A stretch of DNA of 64,000 nucleotides, taken from Siccirubricoccus deserti (GTDB lineage: Bacteria; Pseudomonadota; Alphaproteobacteria; Acetobacterales; Acetobacteraceae). The stretch lies in contig NZ_JACOMF010000008.1 in assembly GCF_014283215.1 (NCBI RefSeq), positions 62,001 through 126,000 of the forward strand. Direction: 5' to 3'. A program made the position numbers and the translations under genes. The notes below the pieces were generated by a model. That model was not told the DNA's origin. It saw only the letters and a program-made list of their open reading frames with translations, and ran no database searches. Positions 50,570 to 59,172 of the stretch are shown here, piece by piece. Position 1 is the stretch's first letter; every line of letters begins with the position of its first letter.

Positions 50570-52663
50570 TCAGCGCCGCTGCACCGTCTCGATGATCATC
50601 GCCCGCACGGTGACTCGGCCGCCTTGCGCCTGGGCCTGCCGGATGCCGGTGGCCAGCGCCGAGAGATAAGCGTCCGCCTGCTCCACCACCGGCCGCCGTT
50701 GCGGGAAGATCGACCGGTCCGAAGCGAAGACCAGCGCCAGATCCGTGCCGAAAGGCTCATCCACCTCCCAGCCGGTGAAGCTGCCGCTGGGGTCGCCGAG
50801 CCGCGCCCGGGCGTTCGCCTGTTCAGGCCGGGAGGCGACGAGCTGCGCCACCTCGCCCGATTGCATGAAATAGGCGACATAGAGCTGCGCCGGCGCCGGC
50901 GGCATCGCCACCTCCATCCTCAGCAGCTCGCCCTTGGCCAGCGGCTGGGTGCCGAGGAGTTCGACCTGCGGTGCCGCCTCCGGCACCGCCGCCACCGGGC
51001 GGACCAGATCGAGCACCTGGCAATAAGGGCCGTCGAAGGGGGAGAGCTGCAGGCGCACCGTCTCGGGCGGGATGCCGCGGGCGGCGATCGCCTGCCGTAC
51101 CGCCGCCTCCCCGCCGCGGCGGATCACGCCGGAGACGGTCAGAGTGGTCGGCGTGGCGGTCCAGGTCAGCAGGCTACAGGGGGCGGCGCTCGCGGCGGCG
51201 GCGCCGGCCAGGGGCAACTCGGCGCGCAGCCGCTCGGCGCGGCGGCGTTCCTCCTCCTGTCGCGCCTCCGCCTGCTGCTGCTGGCGGGCGGCCTCGGCCC
51301 GCTGGTCCGCTTCCAGCCGCGCCTGCTCGGCCTGGCGGTGGGCGCGGTCGCTGTCCTCGCGCGCCGCCTGCAGCCGGGCTGCTTCCTCCCGGGTCCGCTG
51401 CTCGACCGCCTGGCGCTGAGCCTCGGCCCGTGCCTGATCGGCCTGCTGCTCCCGTGCCCGCTGCTCGGCGGCGGTGCGCGCGGCCTCCTCCTGCGCCCGT
51501 TGCTCGGAGGCGAGGTGCTCGGCATCCTGCTGTGGCACCGCCTGAGCGATCTGGTCCGGCGGTACCGGCTGGCCGCCGTTGCCGCTGAGCAGCAGGAAGC
51601 CGGCGACCCCGGCGGCGATCAGCGCCGCCACGCCGCCGCCGGCAATCAGCGCGACGGGCGCTTTCCTCTTCGGCGGCGGTGCCGGGGCAGCGGGCGGCTG
51701 GGGCGGCGGCACCGCCACCGCCGGCGCGGCATCGAAGGGATCGACCAGCCGTGGCGCGGCGGCCGCTGCCGCCGGCCGCGCCACGGCGACCATCGTCGCC
51801 TCGGAGTCCTCCGCCTCGGCCGGCGCATCGGCGGGCACCGCTGAAGCGACGGCGGCGTTGCGGATGGCCTCGGCAAAGGCGATGGCGGTTGGCCAGCGAT
51901 CCTCCGGCCGCTTGGCCAGCGCCTTGGCGACCACCGCGTCGAAGGCCCGCGGCGTGGTGACGGAAAGCTGGCTCGGCGGCACCGGCTCGGTATGCAGCGC
52001 CTTGTGCATCAGCGCCGCGAGGCCGCCGTCGAACGGCTTCTCCCCGGTCAGCAGCTGATAGAGCATGACGCCGGCGGCCCAGATGTCGGCCCGCGCATCC
52101 ACCGTCTCGCCGCGCAGTTGCTCCGGCGCCATGTAGGAGGGCGTGCCCATGATGGTGCCGACCTGCGTCATGGAGGAGTTCTCCAGACGGGCGATGCCGA
52201 AATCGGCCATCTTCACCGTACCGTCATGCGCCAGCATGATGTTGGCCGGCTTGATGTCACGGTGCACCACGCCACGGCCGTGGCTATAGGCCAACGCCGC
52301 CAGCACCTGCTCCATCACCCGGACGATCTCGGCGACCGGGAAACGTTCCTTCTTGTCCAGCCGGTCCTTGAGCGAGCCGGCCTCGACCAGTTCCATGACG
52401 ATCCAGGCGGAGTCGGCGTTCTCGCCGTAATCGTAGACGCCGACGATGTTGTTGTGGGAGAGCCGGCCAGCGGCCTGGGCCTCGCGCCGGAAGCGGCCAT
52501 GCGCCTCCTCGCCCTCGGGATCCCCGGGTGGCGGCCGCTTCACCACCTTGATGGCGACCCGCCGTTCGATCATGCGGTCGACCGCATCATAGACGGTGCC
52601 CATGGCACCGGCCCCGAGCGTGCCGCGCAACTCGTATTTCCCGGCGATCTCGTTCGGTAGCAT
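50570..52663 (-). CDS. Membrane Ser/Thr protein kinase with C-terminal DUF4384-like domain
   Basis: Eukaryotic-type Hanks kinase of about 697 aa. The kinase domain has the G-loop LGAGAMGTVYDAVD, VAIKVV Lys, HRDIKPANIML (catalytic Asp, near residue 132), DFG (KMADFGIARL) and MAPEQLRG with ADIWAAGVMLYQLLTG. After a Pro-rich linker come one membrane helix (IAGGGVAALIAAGVAGFLLL, near 340-358), a long Ala/Arg/Glu/Gln coiled coil, and an external domain resembling DUF4384 (QLYVAYFMQSGEVAQLV, GTDLALVFASD). The start at 52663 is close to the G-loop; an in-frame TTG 52720 is less likely. Target proteins are unknown. Confidence 0.88.
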   Translation of the reverse strand: MLPNEIAGKYELRGTLGAGAMGTVYDAVDRMIERRVAIKVVKRPPPGDPEGEEAHGRFRREAQAAGRLSHNNIVGVYDYGENADSAWIVMELVEAGSLKDRLDKKERFPVAEIVRVMEQVLAALAYSHGRGVVHRDIKPANIMLAHDGTVKMADFGIARLENSSMTQVGTIMGTPSYMAPEQLRGETVDARADIWAAGVMLYQLLTGEKPFDGGLAALMHKALHTEPVPPSQLSVTTPRAFDAVVAKALAKRPEDRWPTAIAFAEAIRNAAVASAVPADAPAEAEDSEATMVAVARPAAAAAAPRLVDPFDAAPAVAVPPPQPPAAPAPPPKRKAPVALIAGGGVAALIAAGVAGFLLLSGNGGQPVPPDQIAQAVPQQDAEHLASEQRAQEEAARTAAEQRAREQQADQARAEAQRQAVEQRTREEAARLQAAREDSDRAHRQAEQARLEADQRAEAARQQQQAEARQEEERRRAERLRAELPLAGAAAASAAPCSLLTWTATPTTLTVSGVIRRGGEAAVRQAIAARGIPPETVRLQLSPFDGPYCQVLDLVRPVAAVPEAAPQVELLGTQPLAKGELLRMEVAMPPAPAQLYVAYFMQSGEVAQLVASRPEQANARARLGDPSGSFTGWEVDEPFGTDLALVFASDRSIFPQRRPVVEQADAYLSALATGIRQAQAQGGRVTVRAMIIETVQRR

Positions 52664-53159
52664 CCGCGCAGCTATCCCGATCTTGCTCTCATCCGCCCAC
52701 GGGCCGATGGCCCTGGGCAAGCCGCTCGGGAACCGTTCCGTCCCTGGGCCAGAAGCACTCTACAGCCATTGCGCGGAATGCGCGCGTCCTCTCTGCATTG
52801 CTGCGCGATCAGGGCGCGTCGGGACGGGAGACAAAATCCTCGCCTCCGCCCCATGGGCGCCAAGCTTGGGCTTGGCTGAAGGGGCAGGTCCCGGGTGCGG
52901 ACGGTAGCGTTGCTCGCGGCGCACTGGCCTGAGATGGCTGGAGCCATCCCGCGGCAGAGCCACCAGTACGACCAAGAGCCACCAGTACGACCATTTGCAT
53001 CGTTACATGATTCCAGACCCGGCGCTCATGCGGCGCGGCGCCTGGCCAATCGCGGCAAGGCCTTGCCAAATGCGCCCACCACCCTTCACCGTTTCTGCCA
53101 ACGTCCAGCATACTGACCAGAACAACATGCCGAACCGGCCAATAATCCAGGAGGAATAG
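52664..53159. other. Intergenic region with a tandem 19-base duplication
   Basis: Between the kinase start and the divergent Bug gene. It holds AGAGCCACCAGTACGACCA twice in tandem (52956-52974 and 52975-52993), exact copies. No gene is supported; short open frames lack signals. AGGAGG at 53149-53154 belongs to the next gene. Confidence 0.5.
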
Positions 53160-54140
53160 ATGTACCCTGTACGGCTTCTTTTTGCCGTCCTCGCCTTCAT
53201 CGGCAGCCCGCTCTCCGTCCCGGCGGCAGCAGCGTCGGATTACCCCAGCCGCCCCATCCGCCTCATCGTGCCCTACGCGCCGGGCGGCTCGGCCGATGCC
53301 GTGGCCCGGCTGGTGGCGCCCGGCCTGGCGGAGCGGCTGGGGCAGCCAGTGGTGATCGACAATCGCTCCGGCGCCGCCGGCTCCATCGGCACCGAAGCGG
53401 TGATCCGCGCCCCGGCGGATGGCTACACCCTGCTGCTGCACACCTCGATTCTCGCCATCGATCCTAGCTTCAAGCCGAACCTCCGCTACGACGTGCAGCG
53501 CGACCTGGCGCCGGTGTCGATGCTGGTGACCGGCGCCTATCTGGTGGTGGTCAACCCTGCGCTGCCGGTCCGCTCAATCCCCGAGCTGATCGCCCATGCC
53601 AAGGCCCGGCCCGGGGCGCTCGCCTATGGATCGCATGGCGTCGGCTCCTCCACCCAATTGGCCATGGAACTCTTCCGCATCTCCGCCGGGCGGCTCGAGC
53701 TGCGCCATATCCCCTTCCGCACTGCCGCCCAACTCGTCACCAGCTTGGTGAGCAATGACATCCAGTTGGCCTTCGACACGGTGCCTGGCTCGCGGGAGCT
53801 GGTGCTCAACGGGCAGCTCCGGGCCATCGCCGTCTCCGGCCCCAGCCGAACCGCCGCAATGCCCGAGGTACCGACGATCGCCGAGGCGGCGATCCCCGGC
53901 TTCGAGGCCAGTTCCTGGCACGGCCTCTTCGCGCCGCGCGGCACCGATGGCGCGATCATCGGCCGGGTCGGCGCGGCAACCGCCGCCATGCTGGCGAACC
54001 CCGATGTGCAGGCAAAGCTCCGCCACATCGGCATGGAGCCCGCGCCGAACACGCCAGAGCAATTCGCCGCCCGCCTCGCGGCCGACATCGCCACCTGGGG
54101 GCAGGTGATCCGCCAGGCGAACATCCAGCCAGAGGGCTGA
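53160..54140 (+). CDS. Bug-family tripartite tricarboxylate receptor
   Basis: Periplasmic receptor of 326 aa with signal peptide (RLLFAVLAFIGSPLSVPAAAA). Motifs: YPSRPIRLIVPYAPGGSADAVARL, PVVIDNRSGAAGSIGTEAVI, APADGYTLLLHTSIL, LAYGSHGVGSSTQLAMELF and FRTAAQLVTSLVSNDIQLAFD. A strong AGGAGG site lies five bases before the ATG. It is a lone receptor with no adjacent TctAB, and a family A repeat follows. Confidence 0.9.
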   Translation: MYPVRLLFAVLAFIGSPLSVPAAAASDYPSRPIRLIVPYAPGGSADAVARLVAPGLAERLGQPVVIDNRSGAAGSIGTEAVIRAPADGYTLLLHTSILAIDPSFKPNLRYDVQRDLAPVSMLVTGAYLVVVNPALPVRSIPELIAHAKARPGALAYGSHGVGSSTQLAMELFRISAGRLELRHIPFRTAAQLVTSLVSNDIQLAFDTVPGSRELVLNGQLRAIAVSGPSRTAAMPEVPTIAEAAIPGFEASSWHGLFAPRGTDGAIIGRVGAATAAMLANPDVQAKLRHIGMEPAPNTPEQFAARLAADIATWGQVIRQANIQPEG

Positions 54141-54148
54141 CCGGCCTA

Positions 54149-54238
54149 GCTGCAGCGGATTGCATCAGGTCTGAACGCCACTCCGCTGCAGCCTGTTGCC
54201 TGGAGAGTGGATCGACGCTCCGGGGCGTTCACGCCCCG
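54149..54238. repeat. Dispersed palindromic repeat family A, copy 2 (inverted)
   Basis: The clearest copy: GCTGCAGCGGA (54149-54159) pairs with TCCGCTGCAGC (54182-54192), and CGGGGCGT-TC-ACGCCCCG (54221-54238) forms a second hairpin. On the minus strand it aligns end to end with 63601-63690. It fills the gap between the Bug gene and wrbA. Confidence 0.65.
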
Positions 54239-54250
54239 CCGCGAACCGCT

Positions 54251-54850
54251 CTACCGCATCAGCTTGGCGGTAATCTCCGCCACATGCCGCCCTTGGAAGC
54301 GGGCCAGCTCCAGCTCATTCGCGCTCGGCTGGCGCTGGCCTTGGCCGCCGGCGATGGTGGTCGCGCCATAGGGGCTGCCGCCGGTGATCTCGTCGAGCGT
54401 CGTCAACCCGGCGGCGCTGTAGGGCAGCCCGACCAGCACCATCCCCTGGTGCAGCATCATCGTGTGCATCGCCATCAGCGTGGTCTCCTGCCCACCGTGC
54501 TGCGAGGCGGTGGAGGTGAAGCAACTGCCGACCTTGCCGATCAGCGCGCCGCGCGCCCAGAGCCCGCCGGTCTGGTCCCAGAACTGCGCCATCTGCGCCG
54601 CCATCCTGCCGTAGCGGGTCGGGCAGCCAATGATGATGGCGTCGTACTGGTCCAGCTCCTGCGGCGCCGCCTCGGGCGCCGGCTGGTTCAGCTTCGCGCC
54701 GGATGCCTCCAGCACCTCGCGCGGCACCAGCTCCGCCACCCGCTTCACCGTCACCTCGGCGCCGACGGAGCGGGCGCCTTCGGCAATAGCGCCGGCCATG
54801 GTCTCGATATGGCCGTACATCGAGTAGTAGAGCACCAGGATCCGTGCCAT
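54251..54850 (-). CDS. wrbA: NAD(P)H:quinone oxidoreductase WrbA
   Basis: A flavodoxin-fold FMN enzyme of 199 aa reducing quinones by two electrons. The FMN phosphate loop is [21 protein letters not shown], followed by [29 protein letters not shown] and SYLxx-type [14 protein letters not shown]. These are signature segments of WrbA. It is a single gene between the family A repeat and the ankyrin gene. Confidence 0.95.
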   Translation of the reverse strand: MARILVLYYSMYGHIETMAGAIAEGARSVGAEVTVKRVAELVPREVLEASGAKLNQPAPEAAPQELDQYDAIIIGCPTRYGRMAAQMAQFWDQTGGLWARGALIGKVGSCFTSTASQHGGQETTLMAMHTMMLHQGMVLVGLPYSAAGLTTLDEITGGSPYGATTIAGGQGQRQPSANELELARFQGRHVAEITAKLMR

Positions 54851-54914
54851 CGACTGTCTCCATCTTCAGTTGGGGATGTGCGGCCCGCAGGCCGGGAGGA
54901 ACGCCCGCCACGGC

Positions 54915-55319
54915 CTATCGGATGATCCGCTCGGCCTCGGAATCGGGTGCCAGGCGGCGCGCCAGATCGTGGTGGCCGGCGGCGTCCGCCAGGTCAGCGG
55001 CGGTGCGCCCCTCGAGATCGCGCAGCGCCGGGTCGGCGCCGTATTGCAGCAGCAGCGCCACCGCATCGGCCGCGCCGGCGGCGGCCGCCCGCATCAGCGG
55101 GGTGGGCGCCTGCCGCGTGTCACCCTCGGGCGGGGCGACGCCGCCGGCTTCGAGCAACAGGCGCAGCACTTCCAACCGGCCATGCTGCGCCGCCAGCGCC
55201 ACCGGGTCGGTGCCATCGCCGCGGGGCGCGGCGAGCTGTGGATCCTCGGCGAGCCTGGCAGCCACGGTCGCAGCATCGCCGGCGATCACTGCCGCCTGGA
55301 ACTCCTCGGATCTGTCCAT
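54915..55319 (-). CDS. Ankyrin-repeat protein
   Basis: A small soluble protein of 134 aa composed of about three and a half ankyrin repeats: DPVALAAQHGRLEVLRLLLEAGG, TPLMRAAAAGAADAVALLLQYGADPAL and RTAADLADAAGHHDLARRL. Such proteins mediate protein-protein contacts. No signal or membrane segment is seen. ATG 55319 starts MDRSEEFQAAVIAGDAATV, an N-terminal half repeat. Confidence 0.85.
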   Translation of the reverse strand: MDRSEEFQAAVIAGDAATVAARLAEDPQLAAPRGDGTDPVALAAQHGRLEVLRLLLEAGGVAPPEGDTRQAPTPLMRAAAAGAADAVALLLQYGADPALRDLEGRTAADLADAAGHHDLARRLAPDSEAERIIR

Positions 55320-55460
55320 GTGCTACACTCCAACCATGCGCTGCTCTCCTTTGTTCGGGGAGAACGCCTGGACCATCGCCGGGATCATGCGCCGCGGCAG
55401 GTTGCGTGGTTGCAGGGCGGGCAGAGCAGCGGGACCACATCCGGCTGCCGGGAGGACGAG

Positions 55461-56015
55461 ATGGCGAAATTCTATCCGACGCTGACCGAGGATCATCGCG
55501 GCTTTATCTCCAGGCAGCGCATCTTCTTCGCTGCCTCCGCCGCAGCGACCGGGCGGGTGAACCTCTCGCCGCGCGAGGCCGGGGCCTTGCGGGTGCTGGG
55601 CGAGGCCAGCGTCTGCTGGCTGGACCAGACCGGCAGCGGCAGCGAGACCGCGGCGCATCTTCGGGCCGATGGCCGGCTGACCCTGATGTTCTGCGCCTTC
55701 GAGGGCGCGCCGCTGATCCTCCGCCTCTACGGCCGCGGGCAGTCGCTGCCGCGTGGCGGGGCGGAGTATGCCGAGGTGCTGGCGGAGCACTACGGCGGCG
55801 AGGAACCGCTGGGGGCACGGCAGATCGTGCGCCTGGCGGTGGAGCTGGTGCAGACCTCCTGCGGCTATGGCGTGCCGATGTTCGATTTCGCCGCCGACCG
55901 GCCGAACCTGCAGCGCTGGGCGCGGGCCAAGGGCGAGGATGGGCTGGAGGCTTACCGGCGGGAGAAGAACGCGGTCAGCCTGGACGGGCTGCCGACCGGG
56001 CTGGTGAAGGCCTAG
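55461..56015 (+). CDS. Pyridoxamine 5'-phosphate oxidase-fold protein
   Basis: A 184-aa split-barrel flavin-binding-type protein. The start KFYPTLTEDHRGFISRQRIFF, then VNLSPREAGALRVLGEASVCWLDQTGSGSETAAHL and LTLMFCAFEGAPLILRLYGRG are typical of the uncharacterised PNPOx-like family (general stress protein 26 related). FMN or heme binding is possible. GGAGGACGAG precedes ATG 55461. Divergent from the ankyrin gene. Confidence 0.85.
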   Translation: MAKFYPTLTEDHRGFISRQRIFFAASAAATGRVNLSPREAGALRVLGEASVCWLDQTGSGSETAAHLRADGRLTLMFCAFEGAPLILRLYGRGQSLPRGGAEYAEVLAEHYGGEEPLGARQIVRLAVELVQTSCGYGVPMFDFAADRPNLQRWARAKGEDGLEAYRREKNAVSLDGLPTGLVKA

Positions 56016-56033
56016 GCGCGGGCCCCTCACCCG

Positions 56034-56105
56034 GTCACGGCCGGCTTGATCCATGGCTGCCCAACCTTTTGTTTTCGGGCTCAAATTGGGTGCATGGATC
56101 AAGCC
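56034..56105. repeat. REP-like inverted repeat
   Basis: GGCTTGATCCATG (56043-56055) and CATGGATCAAGCC (56093-56105) are exact complements across a 37-base spacer containing CCTTTTGTTTTCGGG. The GCTTGATCC and TTGTTTTC blocks also occur in the element at 13614-13660. Sequence to 56200 holds nothing else. Confidence 0.55.
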
Positions 56106-56200
56106 TGCGTATGACGAGGGTGGTGCGGCCCGCCCTTCGAACGGGGATCGTCAAATCCAGGCCGGGGCTTCAAGGACCGCGGCAGCGCTCCCGCCACCGC

Positions 56201-56383
56201 TCAATCATCCGGCCCGCCCTTCGCCTCATCGGTCACGCCAGGCGGGTCGGGGTAGAGGTCGGACGGCACCTTGGCCTTCGGATTCTGCGTCGTCCCGCCC
56301 TGCTGCACCTCAGCGGTGGTTGTCTTGGAGTTCGGGTCAGCGGTGTTCATCCGCTCCCGGCTGCCTTTGGGGAGCTCGGCCAT
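56201..56383 (-). CDS. Hypothetical small hydrophilic protein (60 aa)
   Basis: A charged, Pro- and Thr-rich peptide with no hydrophobic segment (AELPKGSRERMNTADPNSKT, then a tail ending PDPPGVTDEAKGGPDD); it is probably disordered. GGAG seven bases before ATG 56383 supports translation. In-frame upstream ATGs at 56404 and 56422 are less well placed. I do not recognise the family. It lies 65 bases downstream of the MBL gene on the same strand. Confidence 0.5.
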   Translation of the reverse strand: MAELPKGSRERMNTADPNSKTTTAEVQQGGTTQNPKAKVPSDLYPDPPGVTDEAKGGPDD

Positions 56384-56448
56384 GGGGATTCTCCGGTTGG
56401 TCATCCCGCAACGCGGCAGCACGGCGAAGGTGCAAGGGCCGCGCGATT

Positions 56449-57453
56449 TCAGCCGCCGGCTGCCATCTCCAGCGTCGCCCCGAAGGGGATGGTCACGAAC
56501 TCCTCCGCCGCCACGCCCTGCCGCGCCCGCGCCTCGGCCAGCCAGCGCTCCGGTGCGTCGATCGCCTCATCGGTCAGCCCGGCGAAGGTGCCGAAATGCA
56601 TGCCGATGCTGCGCCGCGGCCGCAGCACCCGATGCGCCGCCACCGCCTCCTCCGGGTCCATGTGCTGGGTGCGCATGAAGAAGCGCGGCTCAAAGGCGCC
56701 GATCGGCAGCAGGGCGAGGTCGATGCGCGGGAAGCGGGCGGCGATCTCGGCGAAATGCGGGCACCAGCCGCTGTCCGCGGCGAAGTAGACGCAGGCATGG
56801 GGCGCCTCGATGACGAAGCCACCCCAGAGGCTGCGGTGGCGATCGAAGGGAGTGCGGGCGGAGAAATGCTGCGCCGGCACATAGGTCACCCGCAGCCCGG
56901 CGAGTTCGACGCTGTCCCACCAATCCAGCTCCCGCGCGCCATGGATGCCGGCCCTGGCCAGGTGCCGTGCATTGCCGAGCCCGGTCGCCGCCGCCGGCTG
57001 CCAGCGTTGCCGCACCTGCCGCAAGGTCGCCAGGTCCATGTGGTCGTAATGGTTGTGGCTGACCAGCAGCAGCTCGACGCCAGGCAGCGCGGCCAGCGGC
57101 TGGCCAGGACGCCGCACCCGCCGGGGCCCGGCGAAGCGCAGCGGACTACAGCGCGGCGACCACACCGGGTCCAGCAGCACGCAGCGCCCGCCGATCTGCA
57201 CCAGGAAGCTGGCGTGGCCGATGAAGGTGGCAGCGATCCGGTCTGGCCCGACCCGCGCCGGGGGCGGCTGCGGCGGATCCTCCACCCAGGCCGGCCAGGG
57301 CGCCGGCGTCGCGCTCCGGCGCCAGCGCCAGTCGTCGCGCAGCGTCTTCTCGGTGCGGTCGTGGACATTGTGGAAGACCCGGCCGTCGCAGTGGTCGGAG
57401 AGCGGCAGCGCCGGGCCTGGCCGGCCGGTGCCCAACCGGTCGGGCGCGGTCAC
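56449..57453 (-). CDS. MBL-fold metal-dependent hydrolase (NAPE-PLD-like)
   Basis: A 334-aa metallo-beta-lactamase-fold protein with HASFLVQIGGRCVLLDPVWS, the metal motif SHNHYDHMD, a later Asp/His set including YFAADSGWCPHF, and ALLPIGAFEPRFFMRTQHMDPEEA. The order HASFL...WSPR...SHNHYDHMD resembles N-acyl-phosphatidylethanolamine phospholipase D and the UlaG-like group. It is the last gene of a coupled row starting at NDUFA12; its start overlaps the DUF2155 stop by four bases. Confidence 0.87.
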   Translation of the reverse strand: MTAPDRLGTGRPGPALPLSDHCDGRVFHNVHDRTEKTLRDDWRWRRSATPAPWPAWVEDPPQPPPARVGPDRIAATFIGHASFLVQIGGRCVLLDPVWSPRCSPLRFAGPRRVRRPGQPLAALPGVELLLVSHNHYDHMDLATLRQVRQRWQPAAATGLGNARHLARAGIHGARELDWWDSVELAGLRVTYVPAQHFSARTPFDRHRSLWGGFVIEAPHACVYFAADSGWCPHFAEIAARFPRIDLALLPIGAFEPRFFMRTQHMDPEEAVAAHRVLRPRRSIGMHFGTFAGLTDEAIDAPERWLAEARARQGVAAEEFVTIPFGATLEMAAGG

Positions 57454-57824
57454 TTACAGTCGAGCACCCGCAGGTCGTAGACCGGATGCTCCAGCATCGA
57501 GACGCCGGGCGCATTGGCGAACATCCAGCCGCGGAACACCTGCCGCCCGCCGGCGCCGCGGCGGCTGTCGCTGATTTCCATCCAGGCCACGGCATCCGGT
57601 ACCTCGTCCGGCGGCCTGGCGTTGCAGGCGGCGACGCGGATGGTCAGCGTGCCGAAGCCCGCCGGCTCGCCGACGGTGGCGCGCAGCACCGAGATCCGCG
57701 CCGTTACCTTGTCGAGTAACTGCAGCTCGGCGACCCGCTTCGGCTCCCACTCCTGCGCCAGCGCCGGGGCGGCGCCCGCCAGCAGCAACGCCAGCGCGCC
57801 CCGGATCGCCCGGGCACGCATCAT
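57450..57824 (-). CDS. DUF2155 family exported protein
   Basis: A 124-aa protein with an N-terminal signal (RGALALLLAGAAPALAQ) and the DUF2155 pattern: VAELQLLDKVTARISVLRATVGE, FGTLTIRVAACNARPPDEVPDAVAWMEI and FRGWMFANAPGVSMLEHPVYDLRVLDC. The two Cys residues may form a disulfide in the periplasm. In alphaproteobacteria the family usually neighbours NDUFA12 and mlaD as here; function unknown. Confidence 0.88.
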   Translation of the reverse strand: MMRARAIRGALALLLAGAAPALAQEWEPKRVAELQLLDKVTARISVLRATVGEPAGFGTLTIRVAACNARPPDEVPDAVAWMEISDSRRGAGGRQVFRGWMFANAPGVSMLEHPVYDLRVLDCK

Positions 57825-58042
57825 CGGGGCGGCCGTTTCGGGCTGGGCAGCGCCTGCACCATCTCGCCGAGGATGCGGCGCATCGCCTGCTCGTCGACAC
57901 CCATCAGCACCGCATCCTCGAAGGCGTCGCGCATCACCTGGGCCAGCTCGCGGTGATTCTCCGCCAGCACCTTCAGCTTCTCCCGGCAGGAGAGCGGCGC
58001 GCCATCGGCGCCCGGCCAGGTGGCGGGCAGTTCGCTCGTCAT
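57821..58042 (-). CDS. Conserved hypothetical small helical protein (73 aa)
   Basis: A short soluble helical protein, SCREKLKVLAENHRELAQVM followed by DAFEDAVLMGVDEQAMRRIL. It overlaps mlaD at its start and DUF2155 at its end by four bases each, so it is clearly translated as part of this operon. I recall similar uncharacterised proteins in Rhodospirillales but no name. No membrane or signal segment. Confidence 0.7.
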   Translation of the reverse strand: MTSELPATWPGADGAPLSCREKLKVLAENHRELAQVMRDAFEDAVLMGVDEQAMRRILGEMVQALPSPKRPPR

Positions 58043-58554
58043 CGCGGCGGCGTGGCCGGCGCGGCGCTGCCGCCGCCCTGGTTCTGGCTCGGTTGGCTGT
58101 TCATCTGCGTGACCGAGAAGATGAACCGGCCGAGCAGGGATTCAAGGCTGACCGACCCTTGCGTCTCGGTGATCCGGCCATTGTCGCCCAGGATCTGCTC
58201 GCTGCCGCCCGGCACCAGCGAGACATACTTGCCCCCGAGCAACCCCTCCGAGGTGACCTCGGCCGAGGTGTCGGAGGGCAGCTTCAGGCTGCGGTCCACC
58301 CGAAGGGTGAGCTCCGCCGAGAAGCTCTGCGGGTCGATGCGGGTGTCGGTGACGCTGCCCACCTTCACCCCGGCGATGCGCACATCGGCACCGTTCGAGA
58401 TGCCGTCGATGCGGTCGAACTTCGCCCGCAGCACCAAGCCGTCCGACAGGGACGCGCTGCGGCCGCTGTGCAGCATGGCGTAAGCAAGGAAGATGGCGGC
58501 CACCAGCAGCACCACGGCGCCGGTTGCCACCTCTACCAGGCTGCGTCCCCTCAT
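58039..58554 (-). CDS. mlaD: MlaD-family lipid transport protein
   Basis: An MCE-domain protein of 171 aa that is part of the phospholipid transport system between the membranes. One N-terminal helix (VEVATGAVVLLVAAIFLAYAML) anchors it; the MCE domain reads LRAKFDRIDGISNGADVRIAGVKVGSVTD and TSAEVTSEGLLGGKYVSLVPG. The length matches E. coli MlaD (183). MlaE and MlaF are not in the window, so the ABC partners are encoded elsewhere. Confidence 0.92.
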   Translation of the reverse strand: MRGRSLVEVATGAVVLLVAAIFLAYAMLHSGRSASLSDGLVLRAKFDRIDGISNGADVRIAGVKVGSVTDTRIDPQSFSAELTLRVDRSLKLPSDTSAEVTSEGLLGGKYVSLVPGGSEQILGDNGRITETQGSVSLESLLGRFIFSVTQMNSQPSQNQGGGSAAPATPPR

Positions 58555-58594
58555 GCGATGCGGATCCCTTGAACGTTCACGGCCTTGGACAGGA

Positions 58595-58951
58595 TCAAGA
58601 TCCCGGCGTCCAGGCCTCGTAGTCGCCGCCGGTCACCCGCCGCGTGCCGCCGACATAATCGTGGCCGGCCGGGCGATAGGCGTGCGGTGTGCCGGTGAGG
58701 TTGGGCAGATGCTCCTGCTGCCAGGGGTAGCGCTTCTGCTCCGCCAGCGGTTCGGCCACGGTGTGGTGCAGCCAGGCGTGCCATTCCGGCGGCACGGTGG
58801 TCGGCTCCTTGCCATGGGCGAAGAGCACCCAGCGGCGCCGCCGGTTGTAGATCGGCTGGTCGCGGCGGCCCTCGAAATAGACGTTGCCGAAACGGTCGGT
58901 GCCGACCCGGCGGCCAGTCAGCGATGAGGTCAGGCGCAGCAGGAAGGACAT
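58595..58951 (-). CDS. NADH:ubiquinone oxidoreductase subunit NDUFA12
   Basis: A 118-aa accessory subunit of alphaproteobacterial and mitochondrial complex I (B17.2 homologue). Diagnostic blocks are GTDRFGNVYFEGRRDQPIYNRRRRWVLFAHG, PPEWHAWLHHTVAEPL, and KRYPWQQEHLPNLTGTPHAYRP. This family is largely restricted to alphaproteobacteria and mitochondria, so it supports the taxonomic placement. It heads the row NDUFA12-mlaD-hypothetical-DUF2155-MBL. Confidence 0.95.
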   Translation of the reverse strand: MSFLLRLTSSLTGRRVGTDRFGNVYFEGRRDQPIYNRRRRWVLFAHGKEPTTVPPEWHAWLHHTVAEPLAEQKRYPWQQEHLPNLTGTPHAYRPAGHDYVGGTRRVTGGDYEAWTPGS

Positions 58952-59172
58952 GGGGCCGGAACATCTCCTCGGAGCCAGGAAGTCGGACGCAGGTTTCAGA
59001 GCAGGAATCGGGCCGGACAATCGCACGCCGCGTGTTGCGGCGCAAAGCAGCACCGGCCAGCCTCGCCCACTTCCCTGTTCCGGGACGATATCCACAGGAT
59101 GTTGGGTCCCTGGCGGTGAATTGCCACCAGATACGGCTTCCCCCTCCCTGAGCAGCGCCGTAGCATCCCGGC

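Noticed and set aside
52809-53441. A 210-codon minus-strand frame across the kinase-Bug gap
   Set aside because: It runs antisense into the Bug signal region and contains the tandem duplication; nothing supports coding.
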